A DNA stretch of 64,000 nt from Chitinophaga sp. S165 (GTDB lineage Bacteria; Bacteroidota; Bacteroidia; Chitinophagales; Chitinophagaceae), in NCBI RefSeq assembly GCF_003182155.1, contig NZ_QGTG01000002.1, positions 248,001 through 312,000 on the forward strand, read 5' to 3'. The stretch's first letter is position 1, and the number at the start of each line of letters is the position of its first letter. The notes under the pieces were generated by a model, which saw only the letters and a program-made list of their open reading frames with translations, had not been told where the DNA came from and did not search any database. Of the stretch, positions 24,300 through 33,541 are shown piece after piece. A program made the position numbers and the translations under genes.

Positions 24300-25958
24300 A
24301 TGTTTAACATCAAACACCAAAACACAATTGAAAGCGCCGTTAAGGCGAATCATGAACGCGCTTTCTATTCACAGTATCCGGAACACCCTAAAGCCTATGG
24401 CGAAAATGCAGCAGAGCAGGGCGAAGCCCGTTATAAAGATCTGCTGCAGAAGCCTTACAAACAATTGCTGCAACCGGGGGAAACCAGCTGGGCGGGAGAA
24501 GAAGTATCTCCCTTCACCCAGGAAGCCCTGGGCATCACCTACCCGCTGTTCACTGCCGACGAGCTGGTGAACAGGGCAATGGCCGCCGCCCCGCAATGGC
24601 GTAACACCCAGGTAGACGTGCGCGCCGACATACTGGTAGAGACCCTCGAAAGCGTAAAGGAACGCTTCTTTGATATTGCCTATGCCACTATGCACACCAC
24701 CGGCCAGAGTTTCATGATGAGTTTCCAGGCATCGGGCCCACATGCCAATGACAGGGCGTTGGAAGCGATCGCAATGGGATATCATGAGGGTAACCGGTAT
24801 CCGTCGTCCCTGGTGTGGGAAAAGCCGATGGGCAAGACCTCACTGCAACTGAAAAAACATTTCCGGGCTATTCCAAAAGGCGTCGGCCTGGTGATCGGAT
24901 GTTCCACCTTCCCGGTATGGAACTCACTTCCTGGTATATATGCTGACCTGGTAACCGGCAATCCCGTGATCGTGAAACCACATCCCAAAGCTATCCTGCC
25001 GATAGCCATTGTGGTTAGCGCCATTCAGCAGGTATTGCAGGAAAAAGGCTTCAGCCCAAGTCTCTGCCAGCTGGCAACAGATACCTCCGCAGCGCCGATC
25101 ACGAAAACGCTGTGTGAACACCCAGGTATCCAGCTGATAGACTATACCGGTGGCAGCCAGTTCGGAAATTATGTAGAATCCCTCCCGAACAAGACCGTTT
25201 TCACCGAGAAAGCAGGTGTGAACTCTGTTATACTGGACAGTGTAGCCGATATTGACGCCGTGATGCAGAACCTGGCATTCTCCGTGTCCCTTTATTCCGG
25301 ACAAATGTGTACCGCTCCGCAGAACTTTTTCATCCCCGGACAGGGTATTAATACGGCGAATGGAAAATTATCCTTTGAAGAAGTAGTACAGAAATTCAGA
25401 GATGCAGTTGTAAGCCTCGTTAACAACCCTAAAATGGGAGCTGGTACACTTGGTGCATTACAGAACGAAAACACGCTGCAAAGGGCGCATAATGCCGGTA
25501 AACTAGGAGCTAAAGTAATCCTCGAAGGACAACCATTGGTAAATGAAGAGTTTACCCGTGCCCGTGGTTGTACGCCTGCCATCCTGGAAGTGAGTAGCGC
25601 GGATAAACACATCTTCGAACAGGAATTATTTGGCCCGGTTTTGTTACTGATAAAAACGAAGGATACCAATGAATCGATCCAGCTGGCCCGGCAGATGGCA
25701 CAGCAACATGGCGCTATTACCTGTGCTGCCTATACGACCAGCCCGGAAGTAAAGGAAAAGATAACCGAGGAAATGAATAACGTTTTTACGCCTGTATCAT
25801 TTAACTTTACCGGGTTCATCTGGGTAAACCAACACGCGGCCTTTTCTGATTTTCATGTGACAGGAGGTAATCCTGCAGGAAATGCGAGCTTCACCAATCC
25901 GGAATTCATACTGAGGAGATTCGTATGGGTTGGGAACCGCGAAGTGGCCGGTAGCTGA
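24300..25958 (+). CDS. paaN: Phenylacetic acid degradation protein PaaN (aldehyde dehydrogenase)
   Basis: A 552-residue NAD(P)-dependent aldehyde dehydrogenase of the PaaN type. Visible elements: IGCSTFPVWN (199-208, replacing the usual active-site Asn loop), the cofactor Lys in VKPHPK (225-230), the general-base Glu303 in FTEKAG, and the nucleophile Cys337 in YSGQMCTAPQN. Length and these motifs match the about 550-residue PaaN family rather than the longer PaaZ fusion with a hydratase domain. It probably oxidises an aldehyde from ring cleavage of aromatic CoA esters. No other paa gene is in the window, so it is separated from a classical phenylacetate cluster. yceI follows after 15 bp. Confidence 0.85.
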   Translation: MFNIKHQNTIESAVKANHERAFYSQYPEHPKAYGENAAEQGEARYKDLLQKPYKQLLQPGETSWAGEEVSPFTQEALGITYPLFTADELVNRAMAAAPQWRNTQVDVRADILVETLESVKERFFDIAYATMHTTGQSFMMSFQASGPHANDRALEAIAMGYHEGNRYPSSLVWEKPMGKTSLQLKKHFRAIPKGVGLVIGCSTFPVWNSLPGIYADLVTGNPVIVKPHPKAILPIAIVVSAIQQVLQEKGFSPSLCQLATDTSAAPITKTLCEHPGIQLIDYTGGSQFGNYVESLPNKTVFTEKAGVNSVILDSVADIDAVMQNLAFSVSLYSGQMCTAPQNFFIPGQGINTANGKLSFEEVVQKFRDAVVSLVNNPKMGAGTLGALQNENTLQRAHNAGKLGAKVILEGQPLVNEEFTRARGCTPAILEVSSADKHIFEQELFGPVLLLIKTKDTNESIQLARQMAQQHGAITCAAYTTSPEVKEKITEEMNNVFTPVSFNFTGFIWVNQHAAFSDFHVTGGNPAGNASFTNPEFILRRFVWVGNREVAGS

Positions 25959-25973
25959 CCGAATAATTTGTTT

Positions 25974-26636
25974 ATGAAATATATACTTTCCATCATGCTG
26001 ATCATTTTTGCGGTAGCCTGCGAACAGGCACCCAAAGCTGATAAAGCAACCATTACAGAAGCTCATCCGGTAAAAGAGAGTGAAGGGAACTCGTACCAGG
26101 TAGATACCACTAACAGTACGATACAGTGGATCGGCACCAAGCCGACCGGGAAACACATTGGCTACTTTAAAGTACAGGAAGGAAAACTGTTTGTGAAAGA
26201 TACAATGATCACCGGCGGGAACATCGTTATCAAAATGAGTTCCCTCGGAAATGTTGATCTCTCTAAAACAGACACCGTACTGCAACGCAAACTTGAAAAC
26301 GAGTTGAAGGGTCCTTTGTTCTTTGACGTGGCTAATTTTCCGGTCGCTACTTTTGAGATCACCAGCATCTCCGATTTTACTCCTTCTGTAGGGAATGAAG
26401 TATTAATGAAGAACGCAAATTATACCGTACAGGGTAATCTGACAATTAAGGACATTACTAAAAATATCTCCTTCCCTGCTATCATCAAATTTGAGAAAGG
26501 TGAGATCACTGCACTGGCAAACTTCAATATTGACAGAACACTGTGGGGAATGACATACAGGGCTGATAAATCCATGCAGGATAAACTGATCAATTCAGCG
26601 GTGAACATCGAGTTCCGGCTGAAAGCCTCAAGATGA
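25974..26636 (+). CDS. YceI-family lipoprotein
   Basis: A 220-residue lipoprotein from the ATG at 25974, with a lipobox AVAC (Cys16). A Lys/Glu-rich linker leads to a YceI lipocalin-like beta-barrel (about 40-220): TNSTIQWIGTKPTGKHIGYF, GGNIVIKMSSL, FFDVANFPVATFEITSI and the C-terminal NFNIDRTLWGMTY. Family members bind isoprenoid or other hydrophobic ligands; the ligand here is unknown. It begins 15 bp after paaN and is convergent with a serine hydrolase gene, with a perfect 50-bp palindrome between them. Confidence 0.9.
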   Translation: MKYILSIMLIIFAVACEQAPKADKATITEAHPVKESEGNSYQVDTTNSTIQWIGTKPTGKHIGYFKVQEGKLFVKDTMITGGNIVIKMSSLGNVDLSKTDTVLQRKLENELKGPLFFDVANFPVATFEITSISDFTPSVGNEVLMKNANYTVQGNLTIKDITKNISFPAIIKFEKGEITALANFNIDRTLWGMTYRADKSMQDKLINSAVNIEFRLKASR

Positions 26637-26645
26637 TCCAGGTAA

Positions 26646-26695
26646 ACTATAAATGAGAATGCCGCGAAGTACTTCGCGGCATTCTCATTTATAGT
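26646..26695. terminator. Perfect 50-bp palindrome between convergent genes
   Basis: 25-bp arms are exactly complementary around AGTACT at 26668-26673. It sits 9 bp after the yceI stop and 17 bp before the stop of the convergent hydrolase gene, so it probably ends both transcripts. The A+T-rich ends of the stem substitute for separate T tracts. Confidence 0.75.
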
Positions 26696-26712
26696 AATAA
26701 ACTTCCATTATT

Positions 26713-28536
26713 TTATTTCTTCTTATTAGCCTTATATCTTCCATTAGGTTGAACAGATGTCATTCCGGTTACTTCTCCCTTCTCATTTACACTGAATTCT
26801 ACAGCAAACCCTCTGAATTCTTTCAAAGCAAATTTATCTTTTTCAACAGGCACCAACGTAAAGTCCATTTGCCCTGGTACATTAAACATCAATTGATCTT
26901 CTCCTTTCAAATGGATGGTGCCTTCCATACCACCGAAGTCATAGACGCCGATGTATTTCTGTAAAGTTTCTTTGTTAAGCGGAATGGGCTTTGCTGTTCT
27001 GGCAAATATCACAGGATCTTTTATCCCAAGTTCTATTTCAGCATTCGTAATATCGCCGTTGAGATCTGTATTAAATTTCACCTTTGTTCCTCCTCCGTCA
27101 ACGGTATCAATCTGCGCTGTTTCTTTATCGACAGTGAAGGTCTGGAAGATATCGAAGCGTTCATGTTTGAGATATTCTTTTTCATCCTCTATCAGGGCGA
27201 AGAGCGAATCATTATTTATAACTACTTCAAATTTACCGAAGGCGCTGCTGGCATAAGTGCCGGCATAGTCCTTCAGATCTTTACGGATCACTTCTGCTCC
27301 TTTTACCGTCACTTTCGCAGTATCTTTTTTAACGTCTTTCTGCATTGCTCTCATGTCATTTCTTTTCTTCATAGCAGTATCACTCCAGGCATAGTATTTT
27401 GTGCCCAGTAGTCTGTCAGAAAATATATTTCTGATAAGCCCCGGAACAGGAGATCCATCCTGGTTTGTGAGGACAATAATGCCGATACTATCTGATGGGA
27501 AAAAACAGGTATTGGCAGAAAATCCATCGATATTTCCACCATGCTCTACCTGGTAGTGGCCACGATAGGAAGATAACATCCATCCCAGGCCGTAGGCATC
27601 TCCAAAGATGTCATTGGGCAAACCTTTTACCGGGAGACTGGCTGGCATTGGCATCTGTGAGCTGATGGCCTCCGACACGTAACTGGCAGGTAGTACCTGC
27701 TTTCCATTGTATTTACCACCATTGATCCAGGCTATGACCCATTTCGACATATCATTGACATTACTGTTGATACTACCTGCGGGACCTATAGCCGTGATAT
27801 CTTTATAGGGCCGTTTTTTGATCACACTGTCTTTTACAACACTGTATCCGAAAGCAGCGTCCTGCGATTTGAAACCCGCCAGAGAGGTAGTACTGCTTGA
27901 CATTCCCAGGCTATCGAAAATGCGTGTTTTAATATTTTCTTCCCAGCTTTTACCGGTCAGCTTTTCTGCAACAACACCTTGTGCCATGAACATAAAATTG
28001 TTGTATTGCCATTTATACCGAAGCGGTTCATTTGGTACCATGTAACGGATACGGTATAAAAGAGAATCCCGACTGTTGGCCCCAAACAGGTACCATGACA
28101 GGTCGTATCGCGACAGGCCAGTACGGTGACTCATCATATCACGTAAAGTAACATGGGCGTTCAGATCATCGTTATTGAACACTAATTCAGGGAGGTATTG
28201 ACGTACGGGTGTTTCGAAATCCAATTTACCTTCCTGTCTTAATATTCCCAGCAGACCGGAGGTAAAAGCCTTGCTACAGGAACCGATAGCGAATATAGTA
28301 TTAGGTGTAACAGGAAGCTTTTTTTCATAGTCCCTGTAACCGAATCCTTTGGCATAGATGACTTTATTTCTTTCCACGACAGCAATGGCCACACCGGCAG
28401 TATGCCAGTCGGACAATACTTTTTCCACCATCTTGTCGATGCCGGCAAAACGTTGTTGTTGCTGTTTATCGTTAGTTTGGGCACTGGCGTACAGGGTAGC
28501 CAGCAAGAGGCTTAGATACAGGCTAACTTTCTTCAT
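26713..28536 (-). CDS. Secreted serine hydrolase (class C beta-lactamase family) with C-terminal DUF3471-like domain
   Basis: A 607-residue exported protein with a signal peptide ending YASAQ (about 1-20). The N-terminal domain (30-390) is a penicillin-binding-protein-like serine hydrolase: SxxK at S86-C-S-K89, a Tyr-Asn pair in KWQYNNFMFMAQG, and HGG in VEHGGNIDGFSANT near residue 334. Residues about 420-607 match the type of domain annotated DUF3471 in such enzymes, with beta-rich segments KDYAGTYAS and QKYIGVYDFGG. It may be a peptidase or esterase acting on D-amino-acid peptides or esters; beta-lactam hydrolysis is not implied. Confidence 0.9.
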   Translation of the reverse strand: MKKVSLYLSLLLATLYASAQTNDKQQQQRFAGIDKMVEKVLSDWHTAGVAIAVVERNKVIYAKGFGYRDYEKKLPVTPNTIFAIGSCSKAFTSGLLGILRQEGKLDFETPVRQYLPELVFNNDDLNAHVTLRDMMSHRTGLSRYDLSWYLFGANSRDSLLYRIRYMVPNEPLRYKWQYNNFMFMAQGVVAEKLTGKSWEENIKTRIFDSLGMSSSTTSLAGFKSQDAAFGYSVVKDSVIKKRPYKDITAIGPAGSINSNVNDMSKWVIAWINGGKYNGKQVLPASYVSEAISSQMPMPASLPVKGLPNDIFGDAYGLGWMLSSYRGHYQVEHGGNIDGFSANTCFFPSDSIGIIVLTNQDGSPVPGLIRNIFSDRLLGTKYYAWSDTAMKKRNDMRAMQKDVKKDTAKVTVKGAEVIRKDLKDYAGTYASSAFGKFEVVINNDSLFALIEDEKEYLKHERFDIFQTFTVDKETAQIDTVDGGGTKVKFNTDLNGDITNAEIELGIKDPVIFARTAKPIPLNKETLQKYIGVYDFGGMEGTIHLKGEDQLMFNVPGQMDFTLVPVEKDKFALKEFRGFAVEFSVNEKGEVTGMTSVQPNGRYKANKKK

Positions 28537-28614
28537 AGCGGGTGTTTAGTTAGCCTAAAGTAACAAAAAAAGATTACTTAAATCCGTAGTTCTTCATAAC
28601 GTGGAAGCCGCTGC

Positions 28615-28989
28615 TCAGGCAGTGATGGCCTTGTCTTCATATATCAGACTTGAAAAATCGCACAGTTTGCTCAATAGATTGCACAACTCTACGCCGTGTT
28701 CAGTCAGTGAATAAGTCACTTTCGGTGGCATGCCCGGAAACTGATGACGTGTGATCAATCCGCTTTTTTCCAGCGTTTTTAACCTGTCAGATAATATATG
28801 ATCGGTAATATAGGCCAGCTCTTCACGGATACCGGAAAAACGGTTATTACCTTCCTCTATACAAAAGAGGACATCTGTGGTCCAGCGCCTGCTCATTGTA
28901 AACAGCAGCTCATTTAGCGGACATTTACTTTCCAGGTAGGACTGATTCTGGAAGTTTGACGAATTCGTTTTTCTTTCAGCCATATACAC
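28615..28989 (-). CDS. HxlR-family winged-helix regulator
   Basis: A 124-residue regulator of the HxlR type. It has the N-terminal Cys in SKCPLNELLFTMSRRW (residue 23) and the winged-helix core ELAYITDHILSDRLKTLEKS, with a C-terminal wing YSLTEHGVELC. A second in-frame ATG two codons in is an equally possible start. It is divergent from an alpha/beta hydrolase gene, an arrangement common for HxlR regulators that control the neighbouring enzyme. The signal (often an electrophile sensed by the Cys) is inferred from family knowledge only. Confidence 0.9.
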   Translation of the reverse strand: MYMAERKTNSSNFQNQSYLESKCPLNELLFTMSRRWTTDVLFCIEEGNNRFSGIREELAYITDHILSDRLKTLEKSGLITRHQFPGMPPKVTYSLTEHGVELCNLLSKLCDFSSLIYEDKAITA

Positions 28990-29184
28990 ACTTTTTTAGT
29001 ACTATTCCCTCAATTTACTGTTATTGTCCAAGACGTCAAAGCGGTTTTGGATGGATGGCTGAACACCTGGAAAGCACATCATTCGTATCTTTACGGGATA
29101 GCGTATGCCTGACAATAAACCGCCCGTTATACCGTATTCCGGATGATGGAAACTCAGGCGTTACCTATTCCGTAAATATTAAAT

Positions 29185-30312
29185 ATGATTCGTCTTACTT
29201 TAATGAGTATCGCTTTCCTGGTATCTCTTTTAGCCATCTTCAGAGCGCCGACCTATCACCTGTGGTTACTGGCGATCGGTGTGGCGGAATTTGCCTGGAT
29301 ATTTATCACTATCACCTTCGTACTACTGGTAGCAGGGTTCATTCCTGGAAAATATCAGCTGGCAGGTACCCTTATCGGGATTGCTACCCTCATCATATTG
29401 ATCACTCCTATTTTCAGAGCCTATTCCATTGCCAAAGAACTTCCGGCGGCAATGAATACTGCCCTTGACGAGCAGGATAGTGATACCGGTACAACACCTT
29501 TCAGCTTCCTCACTATGTTAACGGACTATCCGCAGCAACCGGTGCCTTCAAAGACATTCTCCTATCGCCCGGACGATCTGCCCTCCTCTACCCTGGATTT
29601 CTATCCCGCACAACAAACAGGCCTGCGCCCTTGTGTGATCGTAATACATGGAGGTTCATGGAGCAGTGGCGATAGCAAACAGTTGCCTGAACTCAATAAC
29701 TATCTCGCACACGCAGGCTATCATGTCGCCTCTGTCAATTACAGACTGGCCCCGGCCTATCTTTGCCCCTCCCCCATTGAAGACGTATATGCCGCTATGG
29801 ACTATCTCCGGGAGCATTCCGCGGCCTTACAGATAGATACGAACAACCTGGTACTGTTAGGCCGCTCTGCCGGCGCACAGATAGCGTTGCTGGCAGCATA
29901 TCGCCAAAAGGTACCGGGCCTGAAAGGCGTAGTAGACTTCTATGGTCCGGCAGATATGGTGTGGGGATATTCACTTCCCGCTAATCCCCTGGTGATGGAT
30001 TCCCGTAAAGTACTGGAGAACTACCTGGGAGGAACTTATAGCGCTGTTCCAGGCAATTATGCCGCCAGTTCACCTATAGAATTTGCAGATAAGCATGCAG
30101 TGCCAACGCTTATTATACATGGGGAGAATGATCCGCTGGTGGCCTATGAACACAGCATCAGGCTTAATAAAAAACTAAATGCCAACGGCATCAAACATTA
30201 TTTCCTTTCCCTGCCCTGGGGCACACATGGATTTGACTATAACCTGAAAGGACCCGGCGGACAGCTATCCACTTACGCGGTTGAGCGGTTCCTAAGGAAT
30301 GTAACTCAGTGA
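29185..30312 (+). CDS. Membrane-anchored alpha/beta hydrolase (esterase/lipase)
   Basis: A 375-residue protein. Residues 1-80 form about three transmembrane helices, an unusual addition for this family. The remainder is an alpha/beta hydrolase: the oxyanion-hole motif HGGSW (155-159), the nucleophile elbow GRSAG (226-230, Ser228), Asp in GENDPLV and His in WGTHGFDY near the C-terminus complete the triad. It resembles the BD-FAE/carboxylesterase group that cleaves short-chain esters. It is divergent from the HxlR gene. The catalytic domain probably faces one side of the inner membrane; which side is not clear. Confidence 0.85.
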   Translation: MIRLTLMSIAFLVSLLAIFRAPTYHLWLLAIGVAEFAWIFITITFVLLVAGFIPGKYQLAGTLIGIATLIILITPIFRAYSIAKELPAAMNTALDEQDSDTGTTPFSFLTMLTDYPQQPVPSKTFSYRPDDLPSSTLDFYPAQQTGLRPCVIVIHGGSWSSGDSKQLPELNNYLAHAGYHVASVNYRLAPAYLCPSPIEDVYAAMDYLREHSAALQIDTNNLVLLGRSAGAQIALLAAYRQKVPGLKGVVDFYGPADMVWGYSLPANPLVMDSRKVLENYLGGTYSAVPGNYAASSPIEFADKHAVPTLIIHGENDPLVAYEHSIRLNKKLNANGIKHYFLSLPWGTHGFDYNLKGPGGQLSTYAVERFLRNVTQ

Positions 30313-30317
30313 TATTG

Positions 30318-30347
30318 AAGGTCCGGAAATTTGTTCCGGCCTTTTTT
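30318..30347 (+). terminator. Terminator after the hydrolase gene
   Basis: Stem AAGGTCCGGAA with TTCCGGCCTT (one G-U pair) followed by six T residues, directly after the stop codon. Confidence 0.85.
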
Positions 30348-30391
30348 ATAGTTGTGTTATGCAATTTGATAAATTAGTACATCCTATAACT

Positions 30392-30850
30392 ATGAAACAA
30401 CGACGATCCTTTACCCTTATTTTTCCGGAGTTCGGTTACAAATCTTTGCTTGTAACCGCATTTGTTTCCATATACTTTTTCTTTCTGCCGCGCGCCAGCG
30501 CACAACATGCCAATTTGGATATACCGCTGTCAATGGGCGAAAAAGAGACAAGCCATCCTCCCACCCATCCACGATCAGCTACAGTCCGGAGATCTATAAA
30601 AGGAATCGTGACAGATAACAAAGGAGATAGTCTCGTGGGCGTCTCGGTCAGGGTGCAGTTAGATAACGAAAAGACCGCCACTGTATCAGATGAAAATGGG
30701 GAATTTTATTTTGAGATACCATCCTCATGGCAGGAAAATTCAGACCCTAATATCATGGGCAAGTGGGGCATTCTATATGACAACAATAGAGAAAAGAGAC
30801 TTTCGTTATGGCAAAAATTTAGTGGTGCTATAAACAGTATTTTGAGTTAA
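30392..30850 (+). CDS. Exported protein with one carboxypeptidase-regulatory-like domain
   Basis: A 152-residue protein from the ATG at 30392; 11 codons upstream are in frame but the basic MKQRR start fits a signal peptide better. A hydrophobic stretch ends near RASAQ, after which a linker with His and Pro leads to a beta-sandwich domain: SIKGIVTDNKGDSLVGVSVR followed by TVSDENGEFYFEI. This is the domain that starts SusC-type receptors, here free-standing. The next gene (16 bp on) carries the same domain, so the two probably form a transcription unit. Function unknown. Confidence 0.7.
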   Translation: MKQRRSFTLIFPEFGYKSLLVTAFVSIYFFFLPRASAQHANLDIPLSMGEKETSHPPTHPRSATVRRSIKGIVTDNKGDSLVGVSVRVQLDNEKTATVSDENGEFYFEIPSSWQENSDPNIMGKWGILYDNNREKRLSLWQKFSGAINSILS

Positions 30851-30866
30851 TACTAATAACAAACAT

Positions 30867-31586
30867 ATGAAAAAACAATCGTCCTATATTTTATCTATCC
30901 CCGCACCATGCCATGAATCATCGGACAAAATGATTCTTGCAGAACAAGGATTGTTCTGTAAAAGTTGCCAGAAAACTGTTACTGATTTCTCAGATATGAG
31001 TGACAAAGAAATCATATCATTCCTCAACACCAACCGTGGAAACATCTGCGGGAGCTTCCGTAAGGGGCAGCTCAACAGGGAGATCAGTATATCTGCAGGC
31101 AGACGTCCGCGGCCTTTAATATCTATTGCTGGAATAGTAGCATCACTTACTATTGCTATTCCTGCCGTACAGGCCCAAAGTAATGCGCAGGAAATACAAG
31201 CTATACCAGAGATATCTGACTCAGTTCCTGTGCTACAATTACCAGTTACTATCACACGCATAACCGGTATCGTAAATGATATAGATGGTTATCCCTTGGT
31301 TGGTGCGTCCATAAGATTGGATACGCTAAGAACAGGCGCCGCTACAGATACTTCTGGAAGATTTGAATTAGAGATCCCGGCTGTCTACACGGAAGCTACT
31401 ATCAGACTGGTCATATCTTATGTTGGCTTTTATACGCAGGAAGTTTTTCTTTCACGCACAGATACCAGGCATTTGACTGACGAGCCAACGCTATGTATCA
31501 CCATGGAACCGACGGTAATGGGAGGAATAGAAAGAGCTCCGCTATGGTACCGTATCAGATATAAAATAAAACGTCTCTTTATTTGA
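30867..31586 (+). CDS. Cys-rich N-terminal motif plus carboxypeptidase-regulatory-like domain protein
   Basis: A 239-residue protein. Residues 10-65 carry an IPAPCHESSDKM segment, then CKSCQKTVTDFSDMSDKEI (Cys32 and Cys35 in CxxC) and a further Cys near 61. This pattern could bind a metal and recurs in Chitinophagaceae proteins by my recollection. A transmembrane segment at about 88-104 (SIAGIVASLTIAIPAVQA) follows. The C-terminal carboxypeptidase-regulatory-like domain (TRITGIVNDIDGYPLVGASI, then TDTSGRFELEIPA) would lie outside the cytoplasm. The layout suggests a membrane-spanning link between a cytoplasmic Cys motif and an envelope domain. Function unknown. Confidence 0.7.
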   Translation: MKKQSSYILSIPAPCHESSDKMILAEQGLFCKSCQKTVTDFSDMSDKEIISFLNTNRGNICGSFRKGQLNREISISAGRRPRPLISIAGIVASLTIAIPAVQAQSNAQEIQAIPEISDSVPVLQLPVTITRITGIVNDIDGYPLVGASIRLDTLRTGAATDTSGRFELEIPAVYTEATIRLVISYVGFYTQEVFLSRTDTRHLTDEPTLCITMEPTVMGGIERAPLWYRIRYKIKRLFI

Positions 31587-31618
31587 CGCTATCCCATAAA
31601 ACAGATCACTACTTACCG

Positions 31619-31981
31619 TTAGTTCTCATCAGGCACAAAATTGATATCTACCACATCTTTAAAAGTCACATATACCCTTCTCCAGGGATCATCACCCAGC
31701 ATCTCCCATTTATGCCCGGTGCCATGTGTATCCATTGCGATAAGAATTTCTCCCGGTCTCAGGGTAAACTGTTCTCCCAGATGAGTCTCAAACAACAACG
31801 TGCCGGATAGGGTAATAACGTACTGGGTAGTCGGCGCTGGATGCCAGTCATAGGTGGAACGTGGGGCAGTTTCGTTGAACATGATAGAATCTGCTTCATT
31901 GACATCCCGGTTTGTTACTGTACCTACCGTAAAATGAGAATGTCCGTCTTCGGCTGTGTATAGCTTATATGCTCTTATCAT
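31619..31981 (-). CDS. Cupin-domain protein
   Basis: A 120-residue single-domain cupin. The first motif is seen as STYDWHPAPTTQYVITLSGTL and the second as TLRPGEILIAMDTHGTGHKWEM, with His residues placed to bind a metal. It is cytoplasmic, and no partner enzyme lies next to it. Small cupins act as isomerases, dioxygenases or ligand binders; the reaction here cannot be assigned. It is convergent with the preceding gene and divergent from yqhD. Confidence 0.8.
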   Translation of the reverse strand: MIRAYKLYTAEDGHSHFTVGTVTNRDVNEADSIMFNETAPRSTYDWHPAPTTQYVITLSGTLLFETHLGEQFTLRPGEILIAMDTHGTGHKWEMLGDDPWRRVYVTFKDVVDINFVPDEN

Positions 31982-32370
31982 AGTCTGTTGTTTCCTGTTT
32001 CATGCACAAGATAGAACTGTTAAATCTAAAGTTTTGCTAAAAAACATGAAGTATCTGTTATGTGTTAACTGCCAAAACCGCCAGGCTATCCTAAATTGCT
32101 CCGAAAGACACATAATTGATTAAGTCAATATTTTATCTAATTAATAATCAATAAACAGCAAAATTTAATTTAAGGACGCCATACGCATTATTGACCTCGT
32201 CAAATATCAATTTCGGGTCATTCTGACATGCTTTTACACTAGTTTTGCTTTCTATTTTTCCATTCCCTTCAACTATTTATTGTAGCAGCATGTTAATCAT
32301 ATTACACACGGTTTTACATTTACGGTGTGTTGAACCGAGCTACACAGATATATTAACAAACAGAGCCCAC
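31982..32370. other. Intergenic region upstream of yqhD
   Basis: This A+T-rich 389-bp stretch lies between the divergent cupin and yqhD genes. It contains the yqhD -7 box at 32240-32247, implying a leader of about 115-120 bases. In the remainder I see no clear repeat or RNA. Confidence 0.4.
32240..32247 (+). promoter_or_regulatory. -7 box upstream of yqhD
   Basis: TAGTTTTG matches TAnnTTTG exactly, 123 bp before the preferred start codon at 32371. Confidence 0.45.
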
Positions 32371-33531
32371 ATGCTAAATTTTGAATTCAGGAATCCAACA
32401 AAGATCCTCTTTGGCAAAGGACAAATTGCCAATCTCGCAAAGGAAATTCCTGCCGGTGCAAAACTATTGATGCTTTACGGAGGTGGCAGCATTAAACAAA
32501 ACGGCATTTACGATCAGGTAAAAGATGCCTTAAAGGGATTTACAGTACTGGAGTTTAGTGGCATTCCCGCTAACCCGGAATATGAAATACTACTCAAAGC
32601 CTTAAAAGTCATCAAAGATGAAAAGATTGACTTTATGCTTGCAGTTGGCGGGGGTTCCGTTATTGACGGGGTAAAATTCCTGTCATCTGCAGCACTTTAT
32701 GAGGGCGATGAACCATGGGATATACTGTCCAAAAAGATCGTCACCAAACAGGGATTGCCTTTCGGAACCGTTTTAACATTACCGGCTACCGCTTCGGAAA
32801 TGAATTCCGGAGCCGTGATCAGCAGAAAAGAAACACAGGAGAAATTCTCTATGGGCGGCCCGGGACTCTTTCCACAGTTTTCCGTTCTCGACCCGCAGGT
32901 GGTGGCATCCATCCCGAAACGTCAGCTAGCCAATGGTATTACCGATGCGTTCACGCATGTGCTGGAACAATATATGACCTATCCGGCAGGTGCGTTATTG
33001 CAGGACAGGTTCGCGGAAAGTATTATGCAAACGCTTATTGAAGTGGCTTCCCGGGTAATAAAGAACCCGTCCGACTATGAGGCTGCCGCTAATTTTATGT
33101 GGAGCTGCACCATGGCGCTCAACGGACTGATACAGAAGGGAGTGCCTACCGACTGGGCGGTACATGCTATGGGGCATGAACTAACTGCCATGTTTGGAAT
33201 AGACCACGCCCGAACACTGGCTATTATCGCCCCCTCCCATTATCGCTATAACTTCAACAGTAAAAAGGAGAAACTGGCGCAATATGCCGAACGTGTCTGG
33301 AATGTAACTGCGATGAGCCTGGAAGAGCAGGCTACTGCCGGTATCAGGATGACAGAAGAGTTCTTTCACTCCCTGGACATTAGCACTAAGCTGTCTGAAT
33401 ACACAGAATCGTATGAAGGAACGGCCCAAACCATCTCCCGGAAATTTACAGAAAGAGGCTGGAACGGTTTAGGTGAGAGAAAGGCATTGACACCTGGCGA
33501 TGTTGAGAGAATAGTAGAAATGAGTTATTAA
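32371..33531 (+). CDS. yqhD: Iron-containing alcohol dehydrogenase, YqhD type
   Basis: A 386-residue NADPH-dependent aldehyde reductase/alcohol dehydrogenase, nearly the same length as E. coli YqhD (387) and alike along its length. The ATG at 32371 is chosen because the family begins NFEFRNPTKILFGKG; an upstream in-frame ATG at 32245 adds unrelated residues. The cofactor loop is AVGGGSVIDG (91-100). Metal ligands by alignment in mind are D192 and H196 (ITDAFTHVLEQ), H265 (DWAVH) and H279 (GIDHA). In other bacteria the enzyme detoxifies short-chain and lipid-derived aldehydes. It is convergent with jetC. Confidence 0.93.
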   Translation: MLNFEFRNPTKILFGKGQIANLAKEIPAGAKLLMLYGGGSIKQNGIYDQVKDALKGFTVLEFSGIPANPEYEILLKALKVIKDEKIDFMLAVGGGSVIDGVKFLSSAALYEGDEPWDILSKKIVTKQGLPFGTVLTLPATASEMNSGAVISRKETQEKFSMGGPGLFPQFSVLDPQVVASIPKRQLANGITDAFTHVLEQYMTYPAGALLQDRFAESIMQTLIEVASRVIKNPSDYEAAANFMWSCTMALNGLIQKGVPTDWAVHAMGHELTAMFGIDHARTLAIIAPSHYRYNFNSKKEKLAQYAERVWNVTAMSLEEQATAGIRMTEEFFHSLDISTKLSEYTESYEGTAQTISRKFTERGWNGLGERKALTPGDVERIVEMSY

Positions 33532-33541
33532 TGAAAATAAA

